Source: Cylindrotheca closterium
Taxonomy: Eukaryota > Bacillariophyta > Bacillariophyceae > Bacillariales > Bacillariaceae
Reading direction: 5' to 3'
Assembly: GCA_933822405.4 (NCBI GenBank)
Contig: CAKOGP040002058.1
Location: 1-64,000, forward strand
Length of the DNA: 64,000 nt
The notes under the pieces were generated by a model, which searched no databases, had not been told where the DNA came from, and worked only from the letters and a program-made list of their open reading frames with translations. The stretch's first letter is position 1; the number at the start of each line of letters is the position of its first letter. This document shows, piece after piece, positions 1 through 12,421 of the stretch. The translations under genes were made by a program, and so were the position numbers.

Positions 1-764
1 TCTCAAGCCCAAGATCAATCATCTATCATCTACTCACAGCTGCTTCAGACCCCCCTAAATACACCCCAATAGCAATATCAATCACCGTCTATCATGCCTA
101 GCAGTAGCTACATCAATGCACTAGTACACTCTCTCTACGATGAGAGTCAGGAGACCAACGTTGTCACGTTAAGCTATCTAGCTTGTTCTATCAAGAGTAA
201 ATGGTTCTATCCGGTAGGCTTGAATCGTGAATGAATCATCATGACCCCCAAAAACCATGACTATCGCTCGATCATTTTTACCTTTGATTTCCGAATCCAT
301 TGACAATGGCATTTCGATGGTGGATTGTGACCTCCCAAGAATAGCCTTGTTGGAAAATCGAATATTATTTTCTTTTAGATCTTGCGTCCAAGTATAGATT
401 CCAGGATTATTGCAACAAGATTCGCCATATTGAGCTTATTTGAGCAGAAAGTTGATTTGGCAGTTTTCGTGATCGGTCAAAGAATGGATTGCGGAGAATA
501 AGCCTACAATAACTTTCAAGCAAACACGTTCACTACCAATCTATAGTGAATTCATTAAATTCAAAGTATAAATGTGCTACGGTAGCCTAGAGGCTACTTA
601 AAAGACAGTATATGAACGAAACCTTCACACCATCCACTCGATTTTCGGAAATTACAAAATTGTAACCAAGGGCTCTAGATCATCGATTTTCAGTCGTGAC
701 TGGAGTCCCAGCTGGCGGAGTAGTGAAGGCGTCTGTGTGTCAGTACGTCTACTGAGTCCAACAA
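1..764. other. Intergenic or decayed sequence, no gene seen
   Basis: No reading frame here looks like a protein. The stretch precedes the first decayed LRR copy and may include its eroded upstream part, but I could not align anything convincingly. Confidence 0.5.
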
Positions 765-2033
765 GAAGTCTCGTTGTTGAAGTATCGATATCGCAATGAC
801 AGTGGATACCATTGAAGACAATGCATTCTATGAGTATGTGAATCACTTGTGAATGTTTAGCTATACACAAGGGACTTCGCGAGATTGGTCTCTATGCCTT
901 TAGTGGCTGCATATCATTTGTCTGAGGTGCTCATATATACCTTCCACGGCACGACGGACAATCCGCTGTGATGCGTTATTACGGGATTGCGTTTCATTAT
1001 GTACGACTCTATCAATTCCATCTACCGTATAGGTGCGGGTGGATTGGAGGCAATAATTCGTTTACTGGATGTCATAATCTACTTGGAGTCGAATTTCCAG
1101 AGGAACCACCTCTGTATATGCTGTGCGGCTCATCATCCTTCAATGATTGTCCAGCACTTGTCAATGCATGTTCCTTCCTACTTCTCCATTCACAGGACGC
1201 TTCTTCAACGACGACGGTCCAATGGCAAATGAGCTTGCACGCAATCATGCTGCTGCCGGTATAGTCCTTTGTCAAGAATAGTTGACAGATACTCCCATTT
1301 ACCAATCCACCAAATGCTGCTGTTATTCATAGAGCAGTGCTGCAAGTGAATTGACGCGACTACTCCCAAGATTCCAGCGATAGTGAGATGAATCAGAAGG
1401 ATGAGTGCGGAATGACGGCATTCCATATTGTTGCAACTTTTGCAAAGATTCGCTCCGATTATTTCCACTTGCTTCTGGACAAATAAGTATTCTATTGACA
1501 CTCTTTCATTCCGAGATAATCAAGGCAAGACTGCGTGATGGACTACAAAATTGAAGAATTCAACTCCAAACGCCATTCCACTCATGAGCCCATTGGTGCA
1601 TACGACCATTGTGCAACAAATGAATAGATTCGGCATGAAACAATGGACGAGGGGAACTGTGGTCACTAATCCATCCATTCAGTGGGTTGGAATGGCAATA
1701 CGGAGACCCGACGCCATCGATTGTTTGGACACTGTTTTGGCAACATTATCTGGCCGCGTCAAGGGAGAAGCGACTTCTCTTCTGGAGCTCGCACTATGGA
1801 AGGAAAACGTCAAGACTTTATAAACTGAGGACTCACTCATTCTTTGGTCCTCTGAGAAGTACTAAGCGACGCAAGGTGGATCGAAATACTTGCCAAGTGA
1901 CATGTGTGGAGCTTCGGTTGTCATACCGAGTGTATAGTTGGTTTCCTTCGGGATATAAGAGCGTTACTGTTCCGTTTGATCTTTCAATGCTTCCAACAGA
2001 GCTTTCTTGGATGAGAAAACAGAGAAAATAAAT
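765..2033 (+). pseudogene. Decayed BspA-LRR/ankyrin-like gene, copy 1
   Basis: This is a broken relative of the copy starting at 2745. Nucleotide stretches such as the one around 780-860 (a short SI/TV repeat unit followed by an 'AFYE'-like turn) and 1125-1180 ('CPALVN') match the better copy. The carboxy-terminal part is readable in pieces: 1551-1823 carries 'RFGMKQWTRG' and 'LLELALWKEN', and 1960-2031 carries 'VPFDLSMLP'. These pieces fall in different frames with stops between them, so at least three disabling changes are present. Family knowledge: BspA-type leucine-rich repeats (LRR_5) are abundant in diatoms and are usually inferred to mediate protein or surface binding. No product is expected from this copy. 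Confidence 0.75.
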
Positions 2034-2744
2034 CGATGATTGGACATGGGGATCGCCGCAGGTGCACGCAGGTCGACTTTATCTCAGAGTACGGGCTGGA
2101 ACAGTTTGCGGGTCTGAGTCTCTCTTGCCGGATGATTAGTATTATATATAAAACAATTTGGTCTACTCAGTAGACAACGCACAGCAAACAAAATTAACTT
2201 CAACCTCCACCAGAACTCGGTTGTCTGATTACTCATCTTTTGCACTTTTTTCATGTCTTTCCAACCATAGAAACAACCGCGCACACATTCCAATTTTGCA
2301 AACCTACTGCCGTGTATGTTGAGGATTTCTTGGCCTACAAGACACCTTGGCAAAAACGGCTTTCCAATACACCTGAAGCGGAACAGAGTTGAGTATCATA
2401 ATATGTATATATTATAATTGCGGCAAGAGACAGAAGTGACAGGTACTGGGCAAAAAGGCAGAAGCACGTTGGACGGTATGCTGTACCCGTACTAAATTAA
2501 TGAACCGCAAATGAAAAATCCGATCCCTCCGACTAACATATAACCTCATCACGCATGCGTTCAATATAATATGCGAGCGTAGGTCAACCCATCACATACA
2601 CAACAAGCCAACACTGCGAAGTCCACACCTACCGAAAGGATTGTACAAAACCCCAAGCGACTGAAACAGGATCAATCTCCATTTATCTAGGATGAAACCA
2701 ACGCAGACATTACGCACACATCTATGAACAACAAAGATTGAACG
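2034..2744. other. Intergenic spacer between LRR copies 1 and 2
   Basis: AT-rich spacer with no supported gene. It should contain the promoter of the LRR copy starting at 2745; no specific element can be named. Confidence 0.5.
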
Positions 2745-4198
2745 ATGGACAGTAATACAAGAAACGAAGACGAATCATCATCCACATCATCCGATGAAAC
2801 TAGCTTCACTTTCGATGGGCGAGTCCGCGACGAGATTCCTACCAACGTTGCACATCTCAAAATTCTGTCTTCCGTCGACTGGAGTTTTCCCTCGTACGAT
2901 TTTTTGGAGCTTGAACGACTTGTACATAATGTCACATTTGAGCATGGAATCAAGACGATAGGCGACTATGCCTTCATGTACTGCGAGTCATTGCGTGAAG
3001 TATCGATACCTCCAACAGTATGGATCATTGAAGCGGGTGCATTCTATGAGTGTGGATCACTTGTGAATGTGGAACTACACGAAGGACTTATTGAGATTGC
3101 ATGCGAGGCCTTTGCTTGCTGTAAATCATTGTCTCATGTGTCCATACCTTCCACAGTACAGACAATTGACGATGAAGCATTTCGGGATTGCGCCTCATTA
3201 TGTGTGGTATCTATCCCATCTTCGACCGAAACAGTCGGCGAAAGAGCTTTCGCGGGATGTGAAAGTCTTCTTGCAGTTGAATTTTCAAAGGAACCATCTT
3301 TGAAGACGTTGTACAGCTCATGCTTTGATGAATGTCCAGCACTTGTCAACGTGTTCCTTCCTTTCCCTATCGAAGATATAGAATTCCTCGACAGAGATGA
3401 CAGTTCAGCAATAGCCAATCGACTTGCAAGCAAGCATGCTGACGGTAGTCCATTGTCAAGAATAGTCAATAGATACGCGCAGTTACCGATCCACAAATGC
3501 TGCTATTATTCATCGAGCAGCACTGCAAGTGAGCTGGAAAATCTACTCAAAGCGTCCAACGATATTGATAATCATCAGAATGACGACTTTGGAATGTCTC
3601 CATTTCATATTGTTGCAACTTCTGCAAATCTTCGCGTTGATTTATTTCAAATGCTTCTGGACGCGTATCCTACTGACGTTCTGTCCCAAAGAGACACTAT
3701 AATGGCAAGACCATGCTGGACTACCTGCTGGTGAACTCAACTCCAGGATCTGTTCTGCTCATCAAGCTAGTGCTCCAAAAGACCATTATCGAGAAAATGT
3801 CTCGATTTGGGATGGAACCATGGACGATGCAACTGTTGTCACTAATCGAGTCCTCCTCGCTGAATTGGAATAGTAATCTGGAGACGCGACGCCAATGTCT
3901 ATATAGTGTGCTGGCAAAATTATCTCTCTATGTCATGGTGGAAGCTATACCAGTCCTGGAGCTCGCACTATGGAAGGAAAAACTCAAGCCTCTGCGAGAG
4001 ATCGATGAGTCATTATTTGTTGGAAGAAATACTATGCAACGAAAGGTTGATCGACATAACTGTCGAGTAACAAATGGAGCGTCTATTGTGATACCGAGTG
4101 TGATTGGATTCCTTGGTAGGAAGAGCGCCACAGTTCCTTTTGATCTTTCAATGCTCCCATTAGGGGTCTCGTGGATGAAAGCTGAAAAGATCGATTGA
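2745..4198 (+). pseudogene. BspA-type LRR / ankyrin-like protein, copy 2, one frameshift
   Basis: The ATG at 2745 opens a 329-residue frame. After a Ser/Asp/Glu-rich start (about residues 1-35) come BspA-type leucine-rich repeats of about 23 residues, with the recurring pattern 'AFxxCxSLxxVSIPxxVxxI' (about residues 65-200), then a helical region resembling ankyrin repeats ('MSPFHIVATSANLR'). Near 3696 one base appears to be missing: the downstream frame (from about 3698, 'NGKTMLDYLL') continues the homologous protein to a stop at 4198 with 'LELALWKEK' and 'VPFDLSMLP', features also seen in copies 1 and 3. The total would be about 480 residues. Either this is a recent pseudogene or the base is a sequencing error. 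It is the best preserved of the three tandem copies. Its function is not known; LRR_5 proteins are generally binding proteins. Confidence 0.75.
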
Positions 4199-5310
4199 AT
4201 GAATCAATCGCACGATTGGGCATTCAAAAAGCGGAGACCACCGCAGCTCCATCAATTTTCTTCGGTACGGTGTCGTACAACGTTACATCGCAATCTGTTT
4301 CAATCTCAAAAATTCCTTTGCCGCCAAACTCAACCACGAACGGACCAATGCATTCCCTTGATCCCCTCATTCCCTTCCATTTTCAGTCGATTTTACCCGC
4401 GATATCAATGCACATTAAAACTTGCAAAATCAAACGGATGGGATAAGCAATACTGCAGATCGGTTCAGCGATTTAGAGTCGAATTTTCAAAGGATCCCTC
4501 TCTGCTTGGATTGCACAGCGCATGCTTCAATGGATACCAAGCACTAGTCAACGTCCTTCCTAATCCCTCGGAAGATGTTGAAGTTCATGATGGAGATGAT
4601 GGAGATGACACTCAAGTTGCATAAGAACTCTCAAGGAATAATGCTGCTGGTAGTCCGTTGTCAAGAGTAATCAACAAATACTCTCTGTTACCAATCCACA
4701 AATGCTGCGATTATGCTTCTGGCAGCATGGCAAGAAAGCTGGAAAGTCTAATCCAATTTTTTTCGGCAACCAAGATGAGAGGAATTTGGAAAGATGCCTA
4801 TGAAATGACTCCACTTCACGTGCTTGCAACATCTGCAACCCTTCGCCTCGATTTACTCCAAGTACGTCTGGACAATGATTGTCCTCTTGAAGTTCTGTCC
4901 CAGAGAGACGATCATGGATCGACCATGCTACACTACTTGTTGAAAAATGGAAGTCTAGGATCCGTGGCACTCATCAGGTTGGTGCTTCAAAAGGCCATTC
5001 TCGAAAAAAACCTCGATTTGGAATGGAAGAATGGAGGGTGGAATTTAGTCACTAATAGAGTCATTGGATCGGAATGACGATTGGGATACCCGACGCCAAT
5101 CATGCATTGGCTAGGGTGCTGGCAAACGTATCTCTGTTGGCAGAATCGAAACCTCTTTTGGAGTGCGCGCTGTGGAAGAAGACTGTCAAAAGGCTCTCGA
5201 GAAAGTGTCATTCTTTGTCCCACGAAGATTCAAGCGACGAAAGGTGGATGTCACTTGTCAATTGATTAGTGGAGCTTCCATTGTGATTCCGAGTGTAATT
5301 GGTTTCCTTT
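4199..5310 (+). pseudogene. Decayed LRR/ankyrin-like gene, copy 3 (5' truncated)
   Basis: From about 4468 the sequence again matches copy 2: 'VEFSKDPSL', then 'PIHKCCDYASGSMA' (4684 on), 'MTPLHVLATSATLR' (4806 on) and 'RDDHGSTMLHYLL'. The open piece at 4658-5077 (139 residues) covers the ankyrin-like middle. Frames are broken at about 4623, 5077 and again around 5130, and the LRR-bearing front half is missing. The 3' end is still recognisable around 5268-5310 ('GASIVIPSVIGF' in copy 2 corresponds to the DNA here). Bases 4199-4460 carry no recognisable domain. Confidence 0.7.
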
Positions 5311-5709
5311 GAGATGATTGGAGCTACAGGGATCCAAATGACCCTTTCCATGCTCCCATCTGTGAGAGAATTTAGCGTGAACGATCCGTAATTCGCATTC
5401 AATCACCAGGAAACTCCTTTCTCTCTCCACACGGAAACTAATAAGACTGAAGATATAAACATGAATCAATAGGACTATATATTATTTTGCTACACACATA
5501 TTCTATTTATCTTCACACAGAACTGTGAGACCTTTGCCAAAGTCGAGAATATTCTTCATCCATCATTCTGCAAAGATCCATCCCAAAATATACATCCGAG
5601 TCGTTACACATTGTATCCAGGATTGCCAGAGGGTACAAGGCGACTCGTTACTTGGTCGTGTATAAGACATGCATGCATTCCTCAAACACAACCTAGAGTA
5701 CACTCAAAC
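5311..5709. other. Intergenic, no gene seen
   Basis: This AT-rich spacer lies between the decayed LRR copy and the 3' end of the minus-strand scramblase-like gene. It probably holds the 3' untranslated region of the latter. Confidence 0.45.
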
Positions 5710-6560
5710 TTAGCTCTGTTCTCCTTCAAAGAAAATGGCATTCAAAAAGATGGAAGTCCCAATCAAAGCACCCTTTTGAGCAGGAGTGGCTTCCTTGGGA
5801 AAGTCCACAACAAAGGCCTGAGCATCAGTAAAGATTTCCACCATGGCCGACTTTGGCTTTCTGAGAATTTGTCCCAAATAAGGAGCATCTCCCTCGGTAT
5901 CGTCCAAGCTAGGATCGTAGACTCGGAAGGAAACCTTGCAGCAACCCTTGCCACAGGGATTACCTTCGGCGCAACAGTTGACGCACATGCCGCCGCAGCA
6001 AGTGGGAGAATGAATCTTATACATGGGCTTCTCTTCGGGATCGAAAATAGTGAAGCGAGGGACACTGGAGAATATGATGATTTCGTGTGTGAGAATGGGA
6101 ATGTGCAAATTCTGTGTCAATATGTACACAGCAACAACAGCATATACTTTTCATTAACTCACCAATAGTAACACTCCTCCTTAATCGAACCAACTGCTTC
6201 ACCGCCGCTGGTAAAGCTAGCCTCTTGGTAGCAGCAGCACTTGCAACCCCCCACCGGACAGGCCAACGGTCGATCGACAGAAACCATTTCGGCATCCGTG
6301 TTGAGTTCCTTGACGACCATTTTGAAGGGATGAATGGCAGCGCAACACATGCGGCAAAAGCAATCCGTGTCTTCTAGACTGATAGCAATTTGGTCACCAC
6401 CGATAAAGTACTTGAATTCCGTTTTGGCCTCGCAACCCAAAATTTCTTGCAAGAACCCACGACGGGTTTGACGGATTTCCATTTGTTCCGAATTTTGGAC
6501 ATGGCTCTTCAACGCAGAAGTGCCACGGTCCATCCAGGATGATTCAGGTGCTTTTCCCAT
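5710..6560 (-). CDS. Phospholipid-scramblase-like protein (2 exons)
   Basis: Two exons read on the minus strand: 6560-6163, then 6064-5710. The 98-nt intron begins GTGAGT and ends in CCAG, giving about 250 residues. I chose the ATG at 6560 ('MGKAPESSW') because the open frame upstream of it is unlike protein. The protein has the layout of the scramblase/LURP-one fold: a front half with 'FKYFIGGDQIAISLEDTDCFCRM', a Cys-rich strand ('CPVGGCKCCCYQEA'), then after the intron 'FTIFDPEEKPMYKI', the cluster 'CCGGMCVNCC' and 'NPCGKGCCKVSFRVYDP', and a hydrophobic end. Scramblases move lipids between membrane leaflets or bind membranes; the Cys clusters are typical palmitoylation or metal sites. The family call is fairly sure; activity is inferred. 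Confidence 0.75.
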
Positions 6561-7470
6561 CTTGTTGCTTTTGCGGTAGAGGAATAAGTGAGCAAGGTTG
6601 TGTGGATGAGTCGTACGGTATGGCCAAAACGACGATGTGTTTGTTATGATTGTTTTGAGTTCTGATTCTGTTTCTGTTGCTCGTGATGATGCATGCGTGT
6701 CAACATTTTCGAAAAAAAGATACTTATGGGGCCGTATACGCAGTACTGAACATACGTACATTCGAATCTTCAATGGTCAGTTTGATCACCTCAAACCAAG
6801 AACCACACCACACACCACCATACGGAAGGGGACTCAAAACAGACGTGCGTTTCTGTTTGCTTTTGATGTCCGCGCTAATTTGAAATTGCTGTCAAACAAT
6901 GGCGCTCAAAACCGCTACCGGTACTATAGAAGATGACTAATGGTATTCTATCAAGAAGCAACTCATCTGGACCTAAAATACTACATTGTATTTAGTACCT
7001 CTATCAGCAAGTATCCTCGTCCCCTCCTGCGAGCATGCATTTGATTTCGGTTCATGTCCTTGTATAGATTATTGCTTTTTTTAAAAAGTATTGCACTTTA
7101 TTAGATTCTATGTTTATTTGTGTACCGTATGTATTCATTGTACTGATTGTTTCCTCCTTTCTTGTATTTGCTTTCTGCTGGGTTGCCTCATGCCTCTAAA
7201 ATCTAGACAATCTTCTTTCGTATCTGCCGCAACAACTCCGATGCCACCATCCACCATATCAAATCGATTTCCAACAACATAGCCAAACCTTCATCGATAG
7301 CCAAGAAAACTTTCCAAACCGTCCCGCTTGATGTCACTGACAAAAGCCTCCAATGATTCTGGCTGGATGCCAGTTCGCATGTCATGGGCGATTCGATAAT
7401 GTCGGGCAGGGTTGGGTATAATGTGTCCAGCTTCAAAAACATGATGCCGAACACAATTGGCCCACAATGC
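6561..7470. other. Intergenic region between scramblase-like and propeller genes
   Basis: No supported gene. It contains the promoter of the scramblase-like gene (right of 6560) and the 3' flank of the propeller gene. A TACCGGTA palindrome lies near 6917. Confidence 0.45.
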
Positions 7471-10400
7471 CTACTGCATAGCACCAATGTTCTTTAGAAG
7501 GTTTTCACCACTGTTGCCATTCACACCATCATTGTCGTTATTGATCCAGACATTGCCTTCGTCATCAACAGCGAGACCTTCGATCTTTTCCATTACAAGT
7601 CCATTGCTGGATAGCAAATCAGGAAGCAAATCACGAACCAGCGTTTTATTGACTACGTTGAGATCTGCAAGGGAATAATCTCCAAGGTCAATCTCGTAAA
7701 TCCTCTTGATGGATGCATCTAGTCCGGATTGGTTGTCTCTTTCGAGAACATAAAAGCGGCCGTTTCCAAGTGCTTCCATATCAGCCAGACCTACCCATCC
7801 TGCATTCTGACTTGATGGTGCTTCGCACGCATAGTAGACAAACTTCCAAGTAGAAGTAACAACATTGTAAATGCCTAAACGATTGCCAATGGTCTCTTCG
7901 CCAGTCCACGGTCGTTGAAAGGCTACAACGATATTGTCTCCATCCACAGCTATACCCTCCAAGCCCTGAATACCATTCAGAGCTTGTGGAAGGGTCGCCA
8001 CTTCTTGGATCTCGCCGTCAAAATTGACTTTCAGAAGCAAGCTTGGTGTCTCGAAAGGTCTAGCTACTCCATCGCTTACCACCCAGAAACCGTCATTGAC
8101 AGCATCGATTCCTTCAAGATCAAGATTGACTGTCATGTCATTATTCAAGAGTTGAGAACCTGCTAAATCAGAAATAGCCGCTCCAAGCTTGCCAGCTGTA
8201 TCCTTGATACGAATCCCCTTCGTAATCTTGTATGGATAAGACGAAAGATCAATCTCAAAGATTCGACTCTTCTTGTAATTATCATCTTCCACCGAGTACA
8301 TGAAGCCATCTTTGAACGAAAGGCCACTCAAAGCCGAGAACGGGATGGGCTTGCCTGTGGCATCATTTCCAGCAATTATGGAAGGGTAAACTGGACCTGC
8401 CTCTTGTAGCTCATAGATGGTCACCGAACTGCGAATTTTGTCGTCTCGGTTATCTTCGGGGGAGGCAACAACCAACAAGTTTCGAGAAGGAATAGCGTAT
8501 ATTCCCTCAGGCTCAACTCCGGTGGGAAGCACCTGGCGGAGCCTTGGACGAGTAACATCGGCAACATTGTATACATAGATCAATCCAGAGCGTTCGGAGG
8601 AAACAAATAGAAACTTCCATTCATCGAACTCGGCATAGTGAACAGTTTCGGGTTCATTACCCTTGTTCTCCGAGCGGTGATCAGCGTAGTGGCCAACTCG
8701 AATGGCCCATTCTTCCATCCCATTTCCATTCTCGTAGACAATATTGCCCTCTTGATCGAAAATGGAAAAACCGCGGCTCCCACCATTGAGATCACCTGTA
8801 AAAATGAAAAAGATTGTTGGAAACCAATGAACAAAATTGACAAAAGCAAGAGTGAAAATATCGCCTACCTTCATCTGCAGTTGCAAAATACTCGGTTCCA
8901 ATCCATGTGACTCCATCAGGCTCACGAGGAACAGTCACACTGCCGTCTTGCGTAATGATGTCTTCCTCATCAACATCTACGCCACTGACTGAAGCAATTC
9001 CAGCCGAGAAGGACTTGACAACTTTTGCCTCGACAAGGTCTACAATGACAAGTGCATTATTTTCTTGAAGCGAAATAACTGCAATATTGTCAGCATTGAT
9101 ATCCACAAATTCGGGTTCAGGATCAGAAGGATACGCGACGTCACGAAGCCCTGTTAGTTCCACCTTTGCCATGGTCCACTGCGTCGGATCGTCAGGAGCG
9201 CAATTGATGATTTGCAGGAACCCGGCAGGAAGCTGAGGAATCAATCCATCGCTCAAGTCTTCGTTACGTTCATTTTCAATGGCAACCGCAATATTGTTCT
9301 TGTCGGGTGAAATCGAGAGAGAATCTGGTTGGCCACCAAGATCCATAGTGTGAATGATAGTTTTGCTGTCAATGTCAACAACAGCAATGTTCCCCGAAGG
9401 ATAGGTAAAGTTGCCGTTCGTGGTACTGACGCCAACCACAACGTACTTGTCCTTGATGGCGACCGAGGTTGCCGCTCCTCCAACCGCAACAAGTCCGCCC
9501 ATTATGGGAGTCGACGGGTTTGTGATGTCCATGAAGCCAATCGATTCTTGCGGGACGTCCGTGTAGACAATTGTGTTTCCATCTTGCGTGGCAGTTACAA
9601 TTTCAGCCGAAGTCTCGATATCAGTGTTGCACGTCGCATCGAACTGAAGGCAGACCGAGGCTGTCGACAGGCGGTTGAAGTACTGAAACGGCATTGGAAT
9701 CGTTGGTGCGGAAGTTGGTACAGTCGATGGTGTGGATGTAGGACTGATGGGCTCGGTCGATCCCGTTGGTGTAGTCGGCATGTCGGAAGCACCAGCAATG
9801 AGTGCAGATGATTCGTCATTCGACTTGGAAGCCAAAACAACGCCTGCAGCCGTCCCTGCTCCAACCACAAGAAGGATTGCAAGGCAAATCACGTATCGAT
9901 TATACAAACATGTAGCCCATCCGGAATCTTCTTCGTCGTCACCGTATTCCGTGCCAACAACAACAGCAACTTGCTGTTTTTCGACCTGTCGCTGCAGCGT
10001 TTCGACTTGCAGTTGAAGATCAGTCACCATTTCTTCCGCCTCGTCAGGCTCAACAATTTGAGCTTCGAGCTCGAGAATCGACTTTTCCTTGCTGGGTGGG
10101 GATTTGCCGAAACGATGGGCACCGATGACTCCCTTTCCTGCATCTCCGCTTGTCTTCATTCCACCAACAGCGATTTTCCCTTCGGGGCCGTGATCCGTAG
10201 GATCTTCAAAGGCAGGAGCCAATCTCAGTTTCTTTTCCCGTTCTTTGGCCGTTTCCATTGGGTCACTACTCGCTGATGCGCTTGCAGTTTCCTGCGTTTC
10301 ACTCGGAGCTTCTTGGCTCGGTGCTCTATCAACCGCGAGAGCCATTCTCAATTTCTTTTCTCGTTCTTTCACATTATCTTCCATCGAGTCTGATGCAGGA

Positions 10401-10483
10401 GGATGAGGTTTGCTGCTGTCATTTCCATCAGTAGAAGTAGGTGGATTCTCCTCGTCGTCGTGCTTCGTTATGTCACCTTTCAT
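7471..10483 (-). CDS. Membrane-anchored beta-propeller protein with phytase-esterase-like domain (2 exons)
   Basis: Exon 1 is 10483-8869 and exon 2 is 8795-7471; the 73-nt intron starts GTAGGC and ends TACAG. The product is about 979 residues. The start 'MKGDITKHDDEE' at 10483 is preferred over an upstream codon that is not ATG. Order of parts: a charged, low-complexity cytosolic front with two copies of 'KEREKKLR'; a short coiled coil ('LQLQVETLQRQVEKQQ'); one transmembrane helix near residue 220 ('CLAILLVVGAGTAAGVVLA'); a Thr/Ser/Pro linker; a first propeller with 'SLSISPDKNNIAVA' type blades; and a carboxy-terminal part resembling the 'esterase-like activity of phytase' family (PF13449), with 'LEGIAVDGDNIVVAFQRPW' and 'RFYVLERDNQSG'. 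It is probably a type II membrane protein with a large extracellular or lumenal domain. A role in phosphate-ester scavenging would fit the family but is inference. Confidence 0.75.
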
Positions 10484-11161
10484 TTGGAAGATTACTACTA
10501 TTAGTAAATACTGCAAGGCAAAGCACTACAGTTAGCAACAGTATAGAGAGTATACACTAAATGTCGTGTCTGAGAATAATATAAAAGAAGGAGACATCAC
10601 CTATTTTTGCAAGATCTCATCTTCTCTTGAAGCAACTGTTTTTCGCGCAGGCCTGCATATTTGGTCACTTTCTTCATGTAACGAATGTACCTATTCTGCT
10701 ACAGTAAGTGGCCCGTCTTTGGTGTGGGTGTCAGATTTTTTAAGCTATTTGTTTAGCGAATAAGTGTTTTACCCCTTCGGCTGGCTGACGACTGACTGAA
10801 TGACTCTCCTGCTGATATCGCTCGACTTCTAGCCGACGACTATATCCTGAAGCTTACCACAATTGCTTCTGCTATATTGTAGTAGCTTTTACAGCACGTT
10901 ATGTCTGCTTTTCCCACCATTTCCAGACTCTACCTATTGCTATTGACCTATTTTAATACGTACATCTATCGTCTGTGACTATTTTAGTTTCCTGACATAA
11001 TTATTTTCTCAGATGTTGCCACCTCTAGTCGAAACTCGATCGAGTATTGGCCCCCGTACCATGGTACTCATCGATGATTCCAGATAGCAATAAATGATGG
11101 AGCAATAATGCATAACGCCACGGTAAAGCCCTACAGCACTTTCATAAATTCCTTCATTCCT
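10484..11161. other. Intergenic region, no gene seen
   Basis: It contains the promoter side of the propeller gene and the 3' flank of the Gfo/Idh/MocA gene. TACAGTA-like hexamers occur near 10699. No gene is supported. Confidence 0.45.
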
Positions 11162-12385
11162 TCATCGTGGCATTTGATAATCTTGTGGAAAGGTCCATGA
11201 GCTCACGGGAGTTTGGTCCGAGGCTGCCACCATCCTCTCGGCCATTTTGGCATTGCGAATCATGGAAGCCCATAAGGCTTGATTGGTCTTGGCCTTTTTC
11301 CATTCGTCTTGCTCTGTCAGGAGACTCGCAAAAATTTCAAGTTGATGGGCAAAGGTCGACTTGCCCACAGCATTCTCGCTAGTGTCATTTGCAGCAGCAG
11401 TATAGCGTTGCTCGACGGTTCCATCTGGTTTGGTGATTTTATGGTAAATAAAGGGGAACAAGGCATTGTCATACCGTAGACTTCCATTGGATCCTTGAAA
11501 GGATACATACCAAGAGGGAATCTCAAGCTTGTCCTTGTAGGCATCCATTGTAATCTGAACCGGTTTGACTGCACTAGCACCTCCGCCTTCACCTTTTTCC
11601 AAATCGGGACTCTCCACAGGGGTGGCCGTCAATTTGGCATGCATTTTGGTGGGCATCATTTCGACAGATTCAATTTCAATGTCCCACTGGTCTTTGGGCA
11701 AGTAATAATGCATTTCATCGACCAAGTAGCACCATCGGTCAAACAATTTGACAGATTGTTTGGCGGCTCCTTCCGCCTTCGAAGCCATTGGATCGTACAA
11801 GGATGCCTTGAGTTCCATACTTTCTAGAGAGCCAACTACCTTTTGTTCCACTACCAGTTCTTGGACTCGAATGGCGGCAGGATGGTACCGCCAATGAAAG
11901 GCTTCCAACAAGATCTTATTTTGTTCTCGAGCCAACGCCACCAACTTTTTGGCTTCGTGCTCCAAAAAGACGGCTGGTTTTTCCAAAAGGACATGCTTGC
12001 CATGTTGCAAGGCATATTGAGTAATGGCGTAGTGCAATTCTGTAATTACGCCAATGTAAACAACATCAATGTCGGGATCCATAATCAGTTCTTGATAATT
12101 CGAGTGGACCTTGGGGATTCCGTGTTTGGCCGCATAGGCTTTGGCCTTGTCCACACTGCGGGCTGCCACTGCAGTGACCACCACAGAAGATTCCCGAGAG
12201 GCTGGCCACAAGACTGCAAACTTGGCAATGTCCGCAGCACCCACCAATCCCACCTTGATGGCAGACGGATCCTTGGATACTGCCGTAGATGCTGGCATCA
12301 GAAACAGCAACCGCTGCGCCATAGGAGCAAAGGCATAGGCCAGAACGGCGGTAGTCACTGAAAAGAGTGCAAACCTGGGAAACAT
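11162..12385 (-). CDS. Gfo/Idh/MocA-family oxidoreductase, probably plastid-targeted
   Basis: An NAD(P)-dependent dehydrogenase of about 407 residues. The ATG at about 12385 ('MFPRFALFS') is preferred because the upstream in-frame extension is encoded by a TGAT tandem repeat and is not protein-like. The front is hydrophobic and contains 'AYAFAP', which fits the diatom ASAFAP plastid-targeting motif. Then come the Rossmann start 'KVGLVGAADIAKFAVL', the family signature 'HGKHVLLEKPAVF' with the EKP motif, and 'EAFHWRYHPA', followed by the alpha/beta carboxy-terminal domain typical of Gfo/Idh/MocA and dihydrodiol-dehydrogenase-like enzymes. The substrate cannot be read from sequence. No intron is seen. 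Confidence 0.85.
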   Translation of the reverse strand: MFPRFALFSVTTAVLAYAFAPMAQRLLFLMPASTAVSKDPSAIKVGLVGAADIAKFAVLWPASRESSVVVTAVAARSVDKAKAYAAKHGIPKVHSNYQELIMDPDIDVVYIGVITELHYAITQYALQHGKHVLLEKPAVFLEHEAKKLVALAREQNKILLEAFHWRYHPAAIRVQELVVEQKVVGSLESMELKASLYDPMASKAEGAAKQSVKLFDRWCYLVDEMHYYLPKDQWDIEIESVEMMPTKMHAKLTATPVESPDLEKGEGGGASAVKPVQITMDAYKDKLEIPSWYVSFQGSNGSLRYDNALFPFIYHKITKPDGTVEQRYTAAANDTSENAVGKSTFAHQLEIFASLLTEQDEWKKAKTNQALWASMIRNAKMAERMVAASDQTPVSSWTFPQDYQMPR

Positions 12386-12421
12386 GATTGATTGATCGAT
12401 TGATTGATTGATTGATTGATT
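12386..12421. repeat. TGAT tetranucleotide repeat in the 5' leader
   Basis: A run of about eight TGAT units (one imperfect) lies directly before the start codon of the Gfo/Idh/MocA gene. Slippage here could alter the 5' leader but not the protein if the downstream ATG is used. Confidence 0.8.

Noticed and set aside
652..870. 72-residue minus-strand open frame
   Set aside because: It is antisense to the decayed LRR copy and has no family features.
4199..4624. 141-residue plus-strand frame following LRR copy 2
   Set aside because: Only its last third matches the LRR family; the first part has random composition and the family start is missing, so it is part of pseudogene copy 3.
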